From Limiplasma sp958448555 (GTDB lineage: Bacteria; Bacillota; Clostridia; Christensenellales; Aristaeellaceae): 64,000 nt of DNA. The stretch lies in contig CAUDEL010000008.1 in NCBI GenBank assembly GCA_958448555.1, forward strand, positions 1 through 64,000, written 5' to 3'. The notes below the pieces were generated by a model, which saw nothing but the letters and a program-made list of their open reading frames with translations, had not been told where the DNA came from and searched no databases. Within the stretch, counting starts at the first letter, position 1. The number at the start of each line of letters is the position of its first letter. Shown one piece after another: positions 49,946 through 57,622 of the stretch. The position numbers were made by a program, and so were the translations under genes.

Positions 49946-51130
49946 ATGGAGTCTGTTTCCTTCGCCCGCCGGTTTGACAACGTGACCGGCAGCGCCATCC
50001 GCGAGATCTTCAAGGTGCTGGGCCGGCCCGGCATGATTAGCTTCGCCGGCGGCAACCCGTCCCTGGACGCCCTGCCGGACAAGCTCTGCGCTGATCTTGC
50101 CCGCGACGCGCTGCTTGCCGACGGCAAGCGCATTTTGCAGTACGGCGCCACGGAGGGCTATCCGCCCTTTGTGGAGAGCCTGACGGAATACCTCAAGGGC
50201 CATTTTGGTTTTGCCATGGATGGCGACGGCGTGCTTCCCACCACCGGCAGCACAAGCGGCATGGACCTGCTGCTCAAGGCGCTGGTCAACCCCGGCGACG
50301 CGGTGCTGGTGGAAAGCCCGACCTTCCTTGGCAACATGCAGACCATGCACCTCTACGAGGCCAACCTCATCCCCATCGAGAGCGACGAGGGCGGCGTGAA
50401 GCTGGATGCGCTTGAGGAGGCCGCGCGCAGGTATCATCCCAGGCTGTTTTACGTGATTCCCACGTTCCAGAACCCCTCCGGCCGCACGCTGGCCGCCGGC
50501 CGGCGGAAGGCCATCGCGGAGCTCGCCGCCAGGTACGGCTTCATCGTGGCCGAGGACGACCCCTACCGCGACCTGCGCTACCGGGGCAAGGCGCTGCCGC
50601 CCATCAAAAGCTACGACACCACGGGCCACGTGGTCTATCTGGGAAGTTTTTCCAAGCTCATCAGCCCAGGACTTCGCGTAGGCTACCTGCTCGCCCATGA
50701 GGAGCTGCTGCGCAAGTGCACCATCGGCAAGCAGGGAACCGACCTGCACACCCCCAACCTCAACCAGGCCATCATCGACCAGTTCCTGCGCCGGGACCTG
50801 CTGGACAGCCACATCCAGAGCATCATCCCGGGCTACCGCGCAAAGCTGGAACTGATGCTTGGGGAGCTTGCCTCCTTCCCCGAGGGCACGCGCTACACCG
50901 CGCCGGAGGGCGGGCTGTTCATCTTCGTGGAGATGCCCGAGGGCTTTGACGCGACCGCCCTGTTCGGCGAGGCTGTCGAGCGCGGGGTGGCCTATGTGCC
51001 CGGCACGCATTTCTACCCCGACGGCGGGCACCACAACACGCTGCGCCTCAACTTCAGCAACTCCACGCCCCAGCAGATTCACGAGGGCATGGGCAAGCTG
51101 CGCGAGCTCTTCGCCGCCCATCTGGGCTGA
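49946..51130 (+). CDS. PLP-dependent class I aminotransferase, probably aromatic amino acid
   Basis: Cytoplasmic aminotransferase of 394 residues in the MocR-related/LysN class (2-aminoadipate and aromatic aminotransferases). Motifs include ISFAGGNPSLDALP, QYGATEGYPPF, VIPTFQNPSGRTL, AEDDPYRDLRY with the PLP-nitrogen Asp, and SFSKLISPGLRVGY with the PLP lysine at 237. A tyrosine T-box controls it and tyrS follows, so I infer that it makes tyrosine (or phenylalanine) from its keto acid. AAGGAGG precedes the ATG. Confidence 0.85.
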   Translation: MESVSFARRFDNVTGSAIREIFKVLGRPGMISFAGGNPSLDALPDKLCADLARDALLADGKRILQYGATEGYPPFVESLTEYLKGHFGFAMDGDGVLPTTGSTSGMDLLLKALVNPGDAVLVESPTFLGNMQTMHLYEANLIPIESDEGGVKLDALEEAARRYHPRLFYVIPTFQNPSGRTLAAGRRKAIAELAARYGFIVAEDDPYRDLRYRGKALPPIKSYDTTGHVVYLGSFSKLISPGLRVGYLLAHEELLRKCTIGKQGTDLHTPNLNQAIIDQFLRRDLLDSHIQSIIPGYRAKLELMLGELASFPEGTRYTAPEGGLFIFVEMPEGFDATALFGEAVERGVAYVPGTHFYPDGGHHNTLRLNFSNSTPQQIHEGMGKLRELFAAHLG

Positions 51131-51166
51131 CTTGACACAACAAAGAAAAGAAAGGAACGATGATTG

Positions 51167-52390
51167 ATGCACGTTTTGGACATGCTCAAGGAGCGCGGCT
51201 TCGTCGCTCAGGTCACCTTTGAGGAAGATCTCTACAAGGCGCTGGAGCGCGAGCCCATGACCTTCTATGTGGGCTTTGACCCCACGGCGGACAGCCTGCA
51301 CGTGGGCCACTACATCCCCATCATGGCCATGGCGCATCTCCAGCGCGCCGGGCACCGGCCCATCGCCCTGTGCGGCGGTGGCACCGCCATGATCGGCGAT
51401 CCCAGCGGCAAGAGCGACCTGCGCAAGATGATGAGCCGCGAGACCATCTGCGACAACGTCTCCGGCATCCAGAAGCAGCTTTCCCGCTTCCTGGATTTCG
51501 GCGACGGCAAGGCCATCATGGTCAACAACGGCGACTGGCTGCTGAATCTCAACTATGTGGATTTTCTGCGTGAGATCGGCGCGCTGTTCAGCGTCAACCG
51601 CATGCTGACCGCCGAGTGCTACAAGCGCCGCATGGAAACGGGCCTGACGTTCCTGGAATTCAACTACATGCTCATGCAGAGCTATGACTTCCTCCAGCTG
51701 TTCAAAAACTACGGCTGCCGCCTGCAAATCGGCGGGGACGACCAGTGGAGCAACATGCTCTCCGGCGCGGACCTCATCCGCCGCAAGGAGCACGAGGACG
51801 CCTTCGCCCTCACCTGCAAGCTCATCATGACGCACGACGGCAAGAAGATGGGCAAGACCGAAAAGGGCGCCCTGTGGCTGGATGCCGCGCGCACCACGCC
51901 CTTTGAGTTCTACCAGTACTGGCGCAACGTGGGCGACCAGGACGTGGAGCGCTTCCTGGGGCTGCTCACCTTCCTGCCCATGGACGAGGTGCGCCGTCTG
52001 GGCGCGCTGCCCGGCGAGCAGATCAACGAGGCCAAGCGCGTGCTGGCCTTTGAGGTCACCAAGATGATCCATGGCGAAGTCGAGGCGCAGAAGGCCGCCG
52101 ACGCGGCGCTCGCGCTGTTTGCGGGCGGCGCGGCCAGCCAGGACGTGCCCACCTGGGAGGTAAACGCCGCCACGCTTAGCGAGGACAACCGCCTGACCAC
52201 GCTTTTGGCCTCCTGCGGCCTGTGCACAAGCCGCGGCGACGCGCGCAAGATGGTGCAGCAGGGCGCGGTGCTGGTGGCTGACCAGAAGGTGACGGATGTG
52301 GAATACCGCATCGACGCGTCGCAGATCGGCCCCGACGGCCTGATGCTGCGCAAGGGCAAGAAAAACTATTGCCGCCTGATTCTCAAATGA
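51167..52390 (+). CDS. tyrS: Tyrosyl-tRNA synthetase
   Basis: Class I aminoacyl-tRNA synthetase charging tRNA-Tyr, 407 residues. The HIGH-like motif is HVGH (45-48, in FDPTADSLHVGH), the tyrosine pocket includes QIGGDDQWSNM, and the KMSKS equivalent is KMGKT (227-231). The C-terminal 65 residues are an S4 RNA-binding domain (TSRGDARKMVQQGAVLVADQKV). The ATG at 51167 follows AAAGGA. It is the second gene behind the Tyr T-box, and yigZ overlaps its stop codon. Confidence 0.97.
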   Translation: MHVLDMLKERGFVAQVTFEEDLYKALEREPMTFYVGFDPTADSLHVGHYIPIMAMAHLQRAGHRPIALCGGGTAMIGDPSGKSDLRKMMSRETICDNVSGIQKQLSRFLDFGDGKAIMVNNGDWLLNLNYVDFLREIGALFSVNRMLTAECYKRRMETGLTFLEFNYMLMQSYDFLQLFKNYGCRLQIGGDDQWSNMLSGADLIRRKEHEDAFALTCKLIMTHDGKKMGKTEKGALWLDAARTTPFEFYQYWRNVGDQDVERFLGLLTFLPMDEVRRLGALPGEQINEAKRVLAFEVTKMIHGEVEAQKAADAALALFAGGAASQDVPTWEVNAATLSEDNRLTTLLASCGLCTSRGDARKMVQQGAVLVADQKVTDVEYRIDASQIGPDGLMLRKGKKNYCRLILK

Positions 52391-53043
52391 GCCTGAAGGG
52401 CTATAAAACCGTGCTACGCGAGGCCCGCGATGAGGTGGTCATCAACAAGAGCCGCTTCATCGGGCACGCGGCGCCGGTGAGCAGCGCGGAGGAGGCGCTC
52501 GGGTTTCTTGCGCGCATCCGCGAGGAGCACCACGACGCCACGCACAACTGCTACGCCTACATCATCGGTCAAAACGCCGGCATCATGCGATACAGCGATG
52601 ACGGCGAGCCCTCCGGCACCGCCGGCATGCCCATCATTGAGGTCATGAAGGCGCGAGGCGTGGTGGACTGCGCCGTGGTGGTGACCCGCTACTTCGGCGG
52701 CATCCTGCTGGGCGCGGGCGGGCTGGTGCGCGCCTATTCGCACGGCTGTGCCATGGCGCTGGACGCCGCGCGCGTATGCGAGATGCACCCGACCGAGCGG
52801 TGGCTGTTCGAGGTGGCCTACCCCCTGTGGGACCGCGTGCAGCATACGCTCAAATCCCAGCCCGCGCGCCTCGTGGGCACGGACTTTGCAGCCGCGGTGA
52901 GCTTTGAGCTGGACATGAAGGCCGCCGACGCCGGGCGCGTGCTGGCGGAGCTTACGCGCGTAACGGACGGGCGCATCGAATCGCTCAAGGAAGAGGAGCG
53001 CTTCGCCCCGTGGGAGGAGGAAACGCCGGATGGACCTGTTTGA
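52387..53043 (+). CDS. yigZ: YigZ/IMPACT family protein
   Basis: Conserved protein of 218 residues related to eukaryotic IMPACT. The N-terminal UPF0029 domain has NKSRFIGHAAPVSSAEEAL, HDATHNCYAY, YSDDGEPSGTAGMPI and VVVTRYFGGILLGAGGLVRAYSHG; the C-terminal domain is the small DUF1949 type. The molecular role is unclear in bacteria (possible translation or stress function). Its ATG overlaps the tyrS stop (ATGA), and its end overlaps sdaAB by 14 bp, so it is translationally coupled on both sides. Confidence 0.92.
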   Translation: MSLKGYKTVLREARDEVVINKSRFIGHAAPVSSAEEALGFLARIREEHHDATHNCYAYIIGQNAGIMRYSDDGEPSGTAGMPIIEVMKARGVVDCAVVVTRYFGGILLGAGGLVRAYSHGCAMALDAARVCEMHPTERWLFEVAYPLWDRVQHTLKSQPARLVGTDFAAAVSFELDMKAADAGRVLAELTRVTDGRIESLKEEERFAPWEEETPDGPV

Positions 53044-53695
53044 CATCATCGGCCCCGTGATGGTCGGCCCCAGCTCATCGCATACGGCGGGCGCGGCGCG
53101 TATCGGCAAGATCACGCGGATGTTGCTGGGCAGCCGCCCCGTGCGCGCACGCATCGGGCTGTATGGGTCCTTTCAAAAGACCTATCTGGGCCATGGTACC
53201 GACAAGGCGCTCATCGGCGGCCTGCTGGGCATGGGCGTGGACGATTCGCGCCTGCGCGACAGCCTGCGCCTTGCCGCCGAGGCGAAGCTGGAATATTCGT
53301 TTTACAATGCCGACGTGCGCGGCGCGCATCCCAACACCGTCATCCTGGACGTGGACGGGGACGACGGGCGGCATATCTGCGTGCAGGCCTCGTCCGTCGG
53401 CGGGGGCGAGATCGTCGTCAACGCCATCGACGGGCTGGAGGCGGGCTTCTCCGGCCATGAAAACACGCTGGTCATCACCCACCGCGATACGCCCGGCATG
53501 ATTGCCCGCATCAGCGGCGAGCTGGCCGCGGCAAATCTCAACATCGCCACCATGCGGGTATTCCGCCGCTCGGTGGGCGGCGACGCCATGGTGGCGCTGG
53601 AACTGGACGGCTCGGCGGACGCGGCGCTGATTGCCCGGCTGTCCGCCCTCAGGGGCGTCTATCACGTGGCCTACCTGGCCGCCAAGGAGGGGTGA
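53030..53695 (+). CDS. sdaAB: L-serine dehydratase, iron-sulfur type, beta subunit
   Basis: One half of the [4Fe-4S] enzyme that deaminates serine to pyruvate and ammonia. The 221-residue protein begins DLFDIIGPVMVGPSSSHTAGAARIG, the SdaAB signature, and ends with an ACT domain (NTLVITHRDTPGMIARISGELAAANLNIATMRVFR in parts). The alpha subunit gene follows after 3 bp. It starts inside yigZ, so it may be read from the Tyr T-box transcript. Confidence 0.95.
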   Translation: MDLFDIIGPVMVGPSSSHTAGAARIGKITRMLLGSRPVRARIGLYGSFQKTYLGHGTDKALIGGLLGMGVDDSRLRDSLRLAAEAKLEYSFYNADVRGAHPNTVILDVDGDDGRHICVQASSVGGGEIVVNAIDGLEAGFSGHENTLVITHRDTPGMIARISGELAAANLNIATMRVFRRSVGGDAMVALELDGSADAALIARLSALRGVYHVAYLAAKEG

Positions 53696-53698
53696 GAC

Positions 53699-54532
53699 AT
53701 GCGCACCATCGCGGAATGGCTGGACGCCGCGCGTCAGCACGGTAGCCTCGGCGCTGCGGCGCTTGACTGGCAGGCGCAGGAAAAGGGCGGGGATGCCTCC
53801 GCCCCGCTTGCGCTGATGCGCGATCGCCTGCGCGTGATGCGGGAAAGCGCGCAGGCGGGGCTGTCCCCCACGCTTCGCAGCGTGAGCGGCATGGTGGGCG
53901 GACAGGCGGCGCTGCTCTCGCAAGCGCCCTTCGCCGCGCGCTTCGGGCTGGCGGGCCGCGCGGGCGTATACGCGCTTTCCATCGCGGAGTACAACGCCTG
54001 CATGGGCAAGATCGTGGCCGCGCCCACGGCGGGCAGCTGCGGCATCTTGCCCGGCGCGCTGCTAGCCGCGCAGGAGGCGGACGGTTTTTCGGACGACGAG
54101 CTGGTGATGGCGCTGTTTGCGGCCGCGGCCGTCGGGCGCGTGATCGCCCTGCAGGCCACCATCAGCGGCGCGGAGGGCGGCTGTCAGGCGGAGTGCGGCA
54201 CGGCGGCGGGCATGGCCGCGGCGGCGCTCACTCAGCTCTACGGCGGCACGCCGGAGGCGGCGGCGCATGCCTGCGCCTTTGCGCTGATGAACACGCTGGG
54301 GCTGGTGTGCGACCCCGTGGGCGGGCTGGTGGAGGTCCCCTGCGTCTATCGCAACGTGGGCGGCGTCTCCCAGGCCATCAGCGCGGCGCAGCTCGCGCTT
54401 TCGGGGGTCGCCTGCCCCATTTCGCTGGACGAGATGATCCTGACCATGCGCGACGTGGGCGACGCCATGCCCTCCTCCCTGCGCGAAACCGGCGAGGGCG
54501 GATGCGCGGCCTGCCATGCGCGGCGGCAATGA
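53699..54532 (+). CDS. sdaAA: L-serine dehydratase, iron-sulfur type, alpha subunit
   Basis: Catalytic half of the two-subunit serine dehydratase, 277 residues. Conserved stretches include SGMVGGQAALL, AEYNACMGKIVAAPTAGSCGILPGALL, SGAEGGCQAECGTAAGMAAAAL and GLVCDPVGGLVEVPCVYRN, which supply the cysteines that hold the iron-sulfur cluster. The length is typical for clostridial SdaAA. It is the last gene of the unit; its stop is 5 bp before the first copy of a duplicated terminator hairpin. Confidence 0.95.
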   Translation: MRTIAEWLDAARQHGSLGAAALDWQAQEKGGDASAPLALMRDRLRVMRESAQAGLSPTLRSVSGMVGGQAALLSQAPFAARFGLAGRAGVYALSIAEYNACMGKIVAAPTAGSCGILPGALLAAQEADGFSDDELVMALFAAAAVGRVIALQATISGAEGGCQAECGTAAGMAAAALTQLYGGTPEAAAHACAFALMNTLGLVCDPVGGLVEVPCVYRNVGGVSQAISAAQLALSGVACPISLDEMILTMRDVGDAMPSSLRETGEGGCAACHARRQ

Positions 54533-54536
54533 TAAA

Positions 54537-54770
54537 GCGGGCGGGAGCGATGCTCCCGCCCGCTTCAGACTGCTGACAAACACTCTCCGGGAGGTTTGGA
54601 GGGCCCGCAGGCCCTCCAAAGTGGATTCGTATCGCCCAGCTTTGCCGGGCGGGCGGGGAGTTTGCGCCCCTGGGCGCAAACATTTCTTAAGCATCTGGCG
54701 GAAAAGGCCGCCGTAGGCGGACTTTTTCGACAAACTGAATCGGGCGGGAGCGATGCTCCTGCCCGCTTTT
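54537..54770. repeat. Multi-hairpin intergenic element flanked by duplicated terminator (copy 2)
   Basis: The terminator hairpin GGGCGGGAGCGATGCTCC and flanks occur at 54538-54565 and 54741-54768, 27 of 28 bases identical. Between them lie further hairpins: 54595-54620 (11-bp stem), 54633-54651, 54660-54681 (10-bp stem) and 54696-54732. The last, read on the minus strand, is identical in 32 of 37 positions to 29567-29603. The element is in the opposite orientation to copy 1. Only the second terminator copy keeps a T-run. Nothing is encoded. Confidence 0.75.
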
Positions 54771-55864
54771 CACACTTCCTCAAAGGTACAGGCGACGATG
54801 GCGTAGCCGTCGTTATCAAAGCTGGCCTCCACCGTCGATCCCTTCGGAACGGAGAACTCGACATGCGTGCCCGTGAGGGGCTTGCAGAGGATGAGGTATT
54901 CCAGCGCGCCGTCCTGCCGTATGGCCACTGTGCCCTTCTGATGAAGCCAGAGCAGGTATTCCTCCAATTCAAGGTCCAGATACGTCATGGCCGTGGCGTG
55001 GGCTTTGCCCACATAGCGGAAGCGGAACGCCTCCGCGCCCGTGCCCTCCGGCTCGCGCCGGATGAAGCCCGAGCGCCAGGCCAGGTGCAGAAGCATCCTG
55101 CCCTGCTCCGTCTCCTCCAGCGGCCGGGGGTCCGGCTCCATGGCGCTTGGTCCGTTCAAGCGGATCTCCACGGTGTACTCCTGCCGTTCCTCCGCCCCGG
55201 CCACGGGGCCGTATTCAGCCAGCGTCCCTCGCACCGCGTCCTCCAGCGTCATGCCAGCGGCCCGCTGCAGGGCCGCCGCGGTGCGAGCCGCGGCCTGCTC
55301 GTCCTCGCTCATCGTGCCGCTCCATACGCAAAGGCCGCTCACCCCTTCCGCCCGCAGGCCCGCAAACAGCTCCGCCAGCGCGTCAATAGTGGCGCGGCCG
55401 CTTTTGACGCTCAGGCCGTTGACCGGCACCATGCCCTTCCCGTAGGAGGCAACGCTCATGGTGTTTGGCGCCGGCGCGCCGTCGGGAAGCGGATGCTGCG
55501 CGTCCAGCAGCAGAAGCCTCCCCCTGAGAAGCTGCTCGCGCGTATAGGTGACGGACTGCGTTTTCAGCCCCTCGGGCATATCGTAGCTCACGGCGCTGAC
55601 CGTACGGGGTTGGAGCTCCCCGGCGCTCTGTGCCGCCTCGGCCTCCGGGTAGAGCCGGCGCACAGCGCGTGGCGTCAAAAGCGGGAGCGCCAGCGCAACC
55701 GACAGGGACAAAAGCAGCAAAAACGCATGAAAGGCCCGGTCCTCCCGCAGTTTCTTGCGACAGGGTGCGGGCATCACGCACTGCGCACCCCAGCAGGCCG
55801 GACGCGGCGCCCGGGGCCGCGCCGCCTGCCTGCGCCATTCCCGTTCCGTCATCAGCCCGTTCAT
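54770..55864 (-). CDS. Exported VanY-like protein without catalytic residues
   Basis: Membrane-anchored protein of 364 residues: cytoplasmic Arg-rich start, one transmembrane helix (FHAFLLLLSLSVALALPLL, about 46-64), and an outer part resembling the D-alanyl-D-alanine carboxypeptidase VanY fold, seen in LAWRSGFIRREPEG and FRFRYVGKAHATAMTYLDLELEEYLLWL. The zinc ligands of active VanY (H and D of SxHxxGxAxDI and H of WHxRYVG) are replaced: the regions read AEERQEYTVEI and FRFRYVG. I infer a binding rather than a cleaving role. ATG 55864 follows AAAGGAGGG. Confidence 0.65.
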   Translation of the reverse strand: MNGLMTEREWRRQAARPRAPRPACWGAQCVMPAPCRKKLREDRAFHAFLLLLSLSVALALPLLTPRAVRRLYPEAEAAQSAGELQPRTVSAVSYDMPEGLKTQSVTYTREQLLRGRLLLLDAQHPLPDGAPAPNTMSVASYGKGMVPVNGLSVKSGRATIDALAELFAGLRAEGVSGLCVWSGTMSEDEQAAARTAAALQRAAGMTLEDAVRGTLAEYGPVAGAEERQEYTVEIRLNGPSAMEPDPRPLEETEQGRMLLHLAWRSGFIRREPEGTGAEAFRFRYVGKAHATAMTYLDLELEEYLLWLHQKGTVAIRQDGALEYLILCKPLTGTHVEFSVPKGSTVEASFDNDGYAIVACTFEEV

Positions 55865-55921
55865 GCCTCTTTCCCTCCTTTGAGGGTAGGATGGCCAAAC
55901 GGTATAAATGATATGCATCAT

Positions 55922-55952
55922 AATACGCCCGGCCTGACTGGCCGGGCGTATT
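55922..55952. terminator. Hairpin at the end of the oxidoreductase operon
   Basis: A 13-bp stem (55922-55934 with 55940-55952), 5-nt loop, 18 bp beyond the DUF1667 stop on the minus strand. The T-tract after it is poor, so termination may be partial. Confidence 0.6.
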
Positions 55953-55970
55953 CAAAATGCGAATGGAGCG

Positions 55971-56324
55971 TTATTCCACGGTCTTGGTGGCGATGACATC
56001 CACCCCGGTGCCGCACACGTCGGGGCATACCACCTCGCCCATGTGCACGGGGGCCTGCACGTTCAGCTTTGCCAGCTGCCCCATGCACGCGCCGATCTTC
56101 TCCTTGGGAATCGGCGTGCGGGTTTTCACGCTCACGGGACACTTGCGTCCCGCCACCGGCACCACGGCCGTCACCATGCGCTGGGGCGCGACACATTCCT
56201 GTTTGGCGTAGGTGATGCCGCGGTTGCAGCTGTTGCCGGTCACGCTTTTGACCTCGCCGTCCTCCACCACCACCTGCAGGCGGCAGCCTACGGGGCAGTT
56301 GATGCATGTGATCTGTTGTTCCAT
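55971..56324 (-). CDS. DUF1667 iron-sulfur-type protein
   Basis: Small cysteine-rich protein of 117 residues. CINCPVGC near the start, then NSCNRGITYAKQECVAPQRMVTAVVPVAGRKCPVSVKTRTPIPKEKI and VCPDVCGTGVDVIAT are the DUF1667 pattern; the paired cysteines suit an Fe-S cluster or zinc. It is encoded with a GlpA-like dehydrogenase and an FAD/NAD oxidoreductase, and in anaerobes this trio is thought to act as one glycerol-3-phosphate oxidising complex. GGAGG precedes the ATG; it is 13 bp after the second gene. Confidence 0.88.
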   Translation of the reverse strand: MEQQITCINCPVGCRLQVVVEDGEVKSVTGNSCNRGITYAKQECVAPQRMVTAVVPVAGRKCPVSVKTRTPIPKEKIGACMGQLAKLNVQAPVHMGEVVCPDVCGTGVDVIATKTVE

Positions 56325-56337
56325 ACCGGCCGCCTCC

Positions 56338-57621
56338 TTACTGTTTGACGCAGACGGTCACGTCCGCGCCGCTGAGCGCTGCGATCTGCTCGGGCTTGAG
56401 CGTCAGCTCCGCCATCTCGCCGGGCGTCAGGATGCGCTTGCGCTGCCTGAGAATCTCGCGGTCGCCGTCCATCACGCACAGGGTCGCGTTCTCGTACACG
56501 CCCGCCGGGCGGAACATCACCTGCACGCTCTGGGCCTCGCCCTCGGGCTTGAGCAGGCGCTGGGGCACCACGCCGCGAACGCCGTCGCCGTCCCTGAGCG
56601 CGATATAGCTGCCCTTGCGGGCCTTGCCCTGCACATAGTCCGCGGCGGCCTTGCCGGCCTTGAAGCTCTCGGCGCTCACAAAGTCCACCAGATCATGCAC
56701 GTGCAGCACGTTTCCGCAGGCGAAGATGCCTTCCCTGCTGGTTTGCAGGCTGTCGTCCACCACCGCGCCCTGGGTCAGCGGGCTCATCTCCACGCCCGCC
56801 TGCTGGCTGAGCTCGTTTTCGGGAATCAGGCCCACGGAGAGAAGCAGCGTATCGCAGTCGAAATGCTTCTCGGTGCCGGGGATGGGCTGGCGCCTGTCGT
56901 CCACCTGCGCCACCGTGACGCCAGAGAGGCGCTCGCGGCCCTGGATGTCGATCACGGTATGGCTGAGCATGAGGGGGATGTCATAGTCCTGAAGGCACTG
57001 CACGATGTTGCGGTTGAGGCCGCTGGAATAGGGCATCAGCTCCACGCAGGCCAGCACCTTGGCCCCCTGAAGGGTCATGCGGCGGGCCATGATGAGGCCG
57101 ATGTCGCCGCTGCCGAGGATGACCACGCGCTTGCCGGGCATGTAGCCCTCCAGGTTGACGAATTTCTGCGCCGTACCGGCGGAGAACACGCCCGCGCAGC
57201 GCGTGCCGGGCGTCGCCAGCGCGCCGCGGGGCCGCTCGCGGCAGCCCATGGCCAGCACGATGGCCCCCGCCTCAAAGAGCTGCACGCCCTTTTCACGGCT
57301 GACCGCGGTGACGAAGCGCTCCCCGTCCACGCTGAGCACGGTGGTGCCGCAGCGCACCTCGATGCCCAGCTCCTTCACGCGGTCGATGTCGCGCTGAGCG
57401 TATTCGGGGCCGGTCAGCTCCTCCTTGAAGCGGTGCAGGCCGAAGCCGTTATGGATGCACTGGCGCAGGATGCCGCCCATGTCGTTTTCGCGCTCCAGCA
57501 CCAGCAAATTTTCCACGCCCGCCTCGCGCGCGGCGATGGCCGCCGCCATGCCCGCCGGGCCCGAGCCGATGACCAGCACGTCCACATACTGCACCTGGCC
57601 GCGAAGTTCCTGGCTCAACAT
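56338..57621 (-). CDS. FAD/NAD-linked oxidoreductase of the GlpA trio
   Basis: Pyridine nucleotide-disulfide oxidoreductase-like flavoprotein of 427 residues. It has an N-terminal FAD site (VDVLVIGSGPAGMAAAIAAREAG), a GCRERPRG motif, a second Rossmann site for NAD(P) (KRVVILGSGDIGLIMARRM) and the C-terminal FAD motif GIFACGNVLHVHDLVDFV. This is the middle subunit of the three-gene GlpA/oxidoreductase/DUF1667 set and would pass electrons between glycerol-3-phosphate and a nucleotide or other carrier. ATG 57621 lies 1 bp after the upstream stop, with AGGAGG before it. Confidence 0.87.
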   Translation of the reverse strand: MLSQELRGQVQYVDVLVIGSGPAGMAAAIAAREAGVENLLVLERENDMGGILRQCIHNGFGLHRFKEELTGPEYAQRDIDRVKELGIEVRCGTTVLSVDGERFVTAVSREKGVQLFEAGAIVLAMGCRERPRGALATPGTRCAGVFSAGTAQKFVNLEGYMPGKRVVILGSGDIGLIMARRMTLQGAKVLACVELMPYSSGLNRNIVQCLQDYDIPLMLSHTVIDIQGRERLSGVTVAQVDDRRQPIPGTEKHFDCDTLLLSVGLIPENELSQQAGVEMSPLTQGAVVDDSLQTSREGIFACGNVLHVHDLVDFVSAESFKAGKAAADYVQGKARKGSYIALRDGDGVRGVVPQRLLKPEGEAQSVQVMFRPAGVYENATLCVMDGDREILRQRKRILTPGEMAELTLKPEQIAALSGADVTVCVKQ

Positions 57622-57622
57622 A

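Noticed and set aside
54537..54770. Small protein genes within the intergenic element, with recurring 'LFRQ' peptides on either strand
   Set aside because: The similar peptides arise because the same hairpin DNA is translated; there are no ribosome sites, the frames do not agree between copies, and the palindromic DNA explains the similarity.
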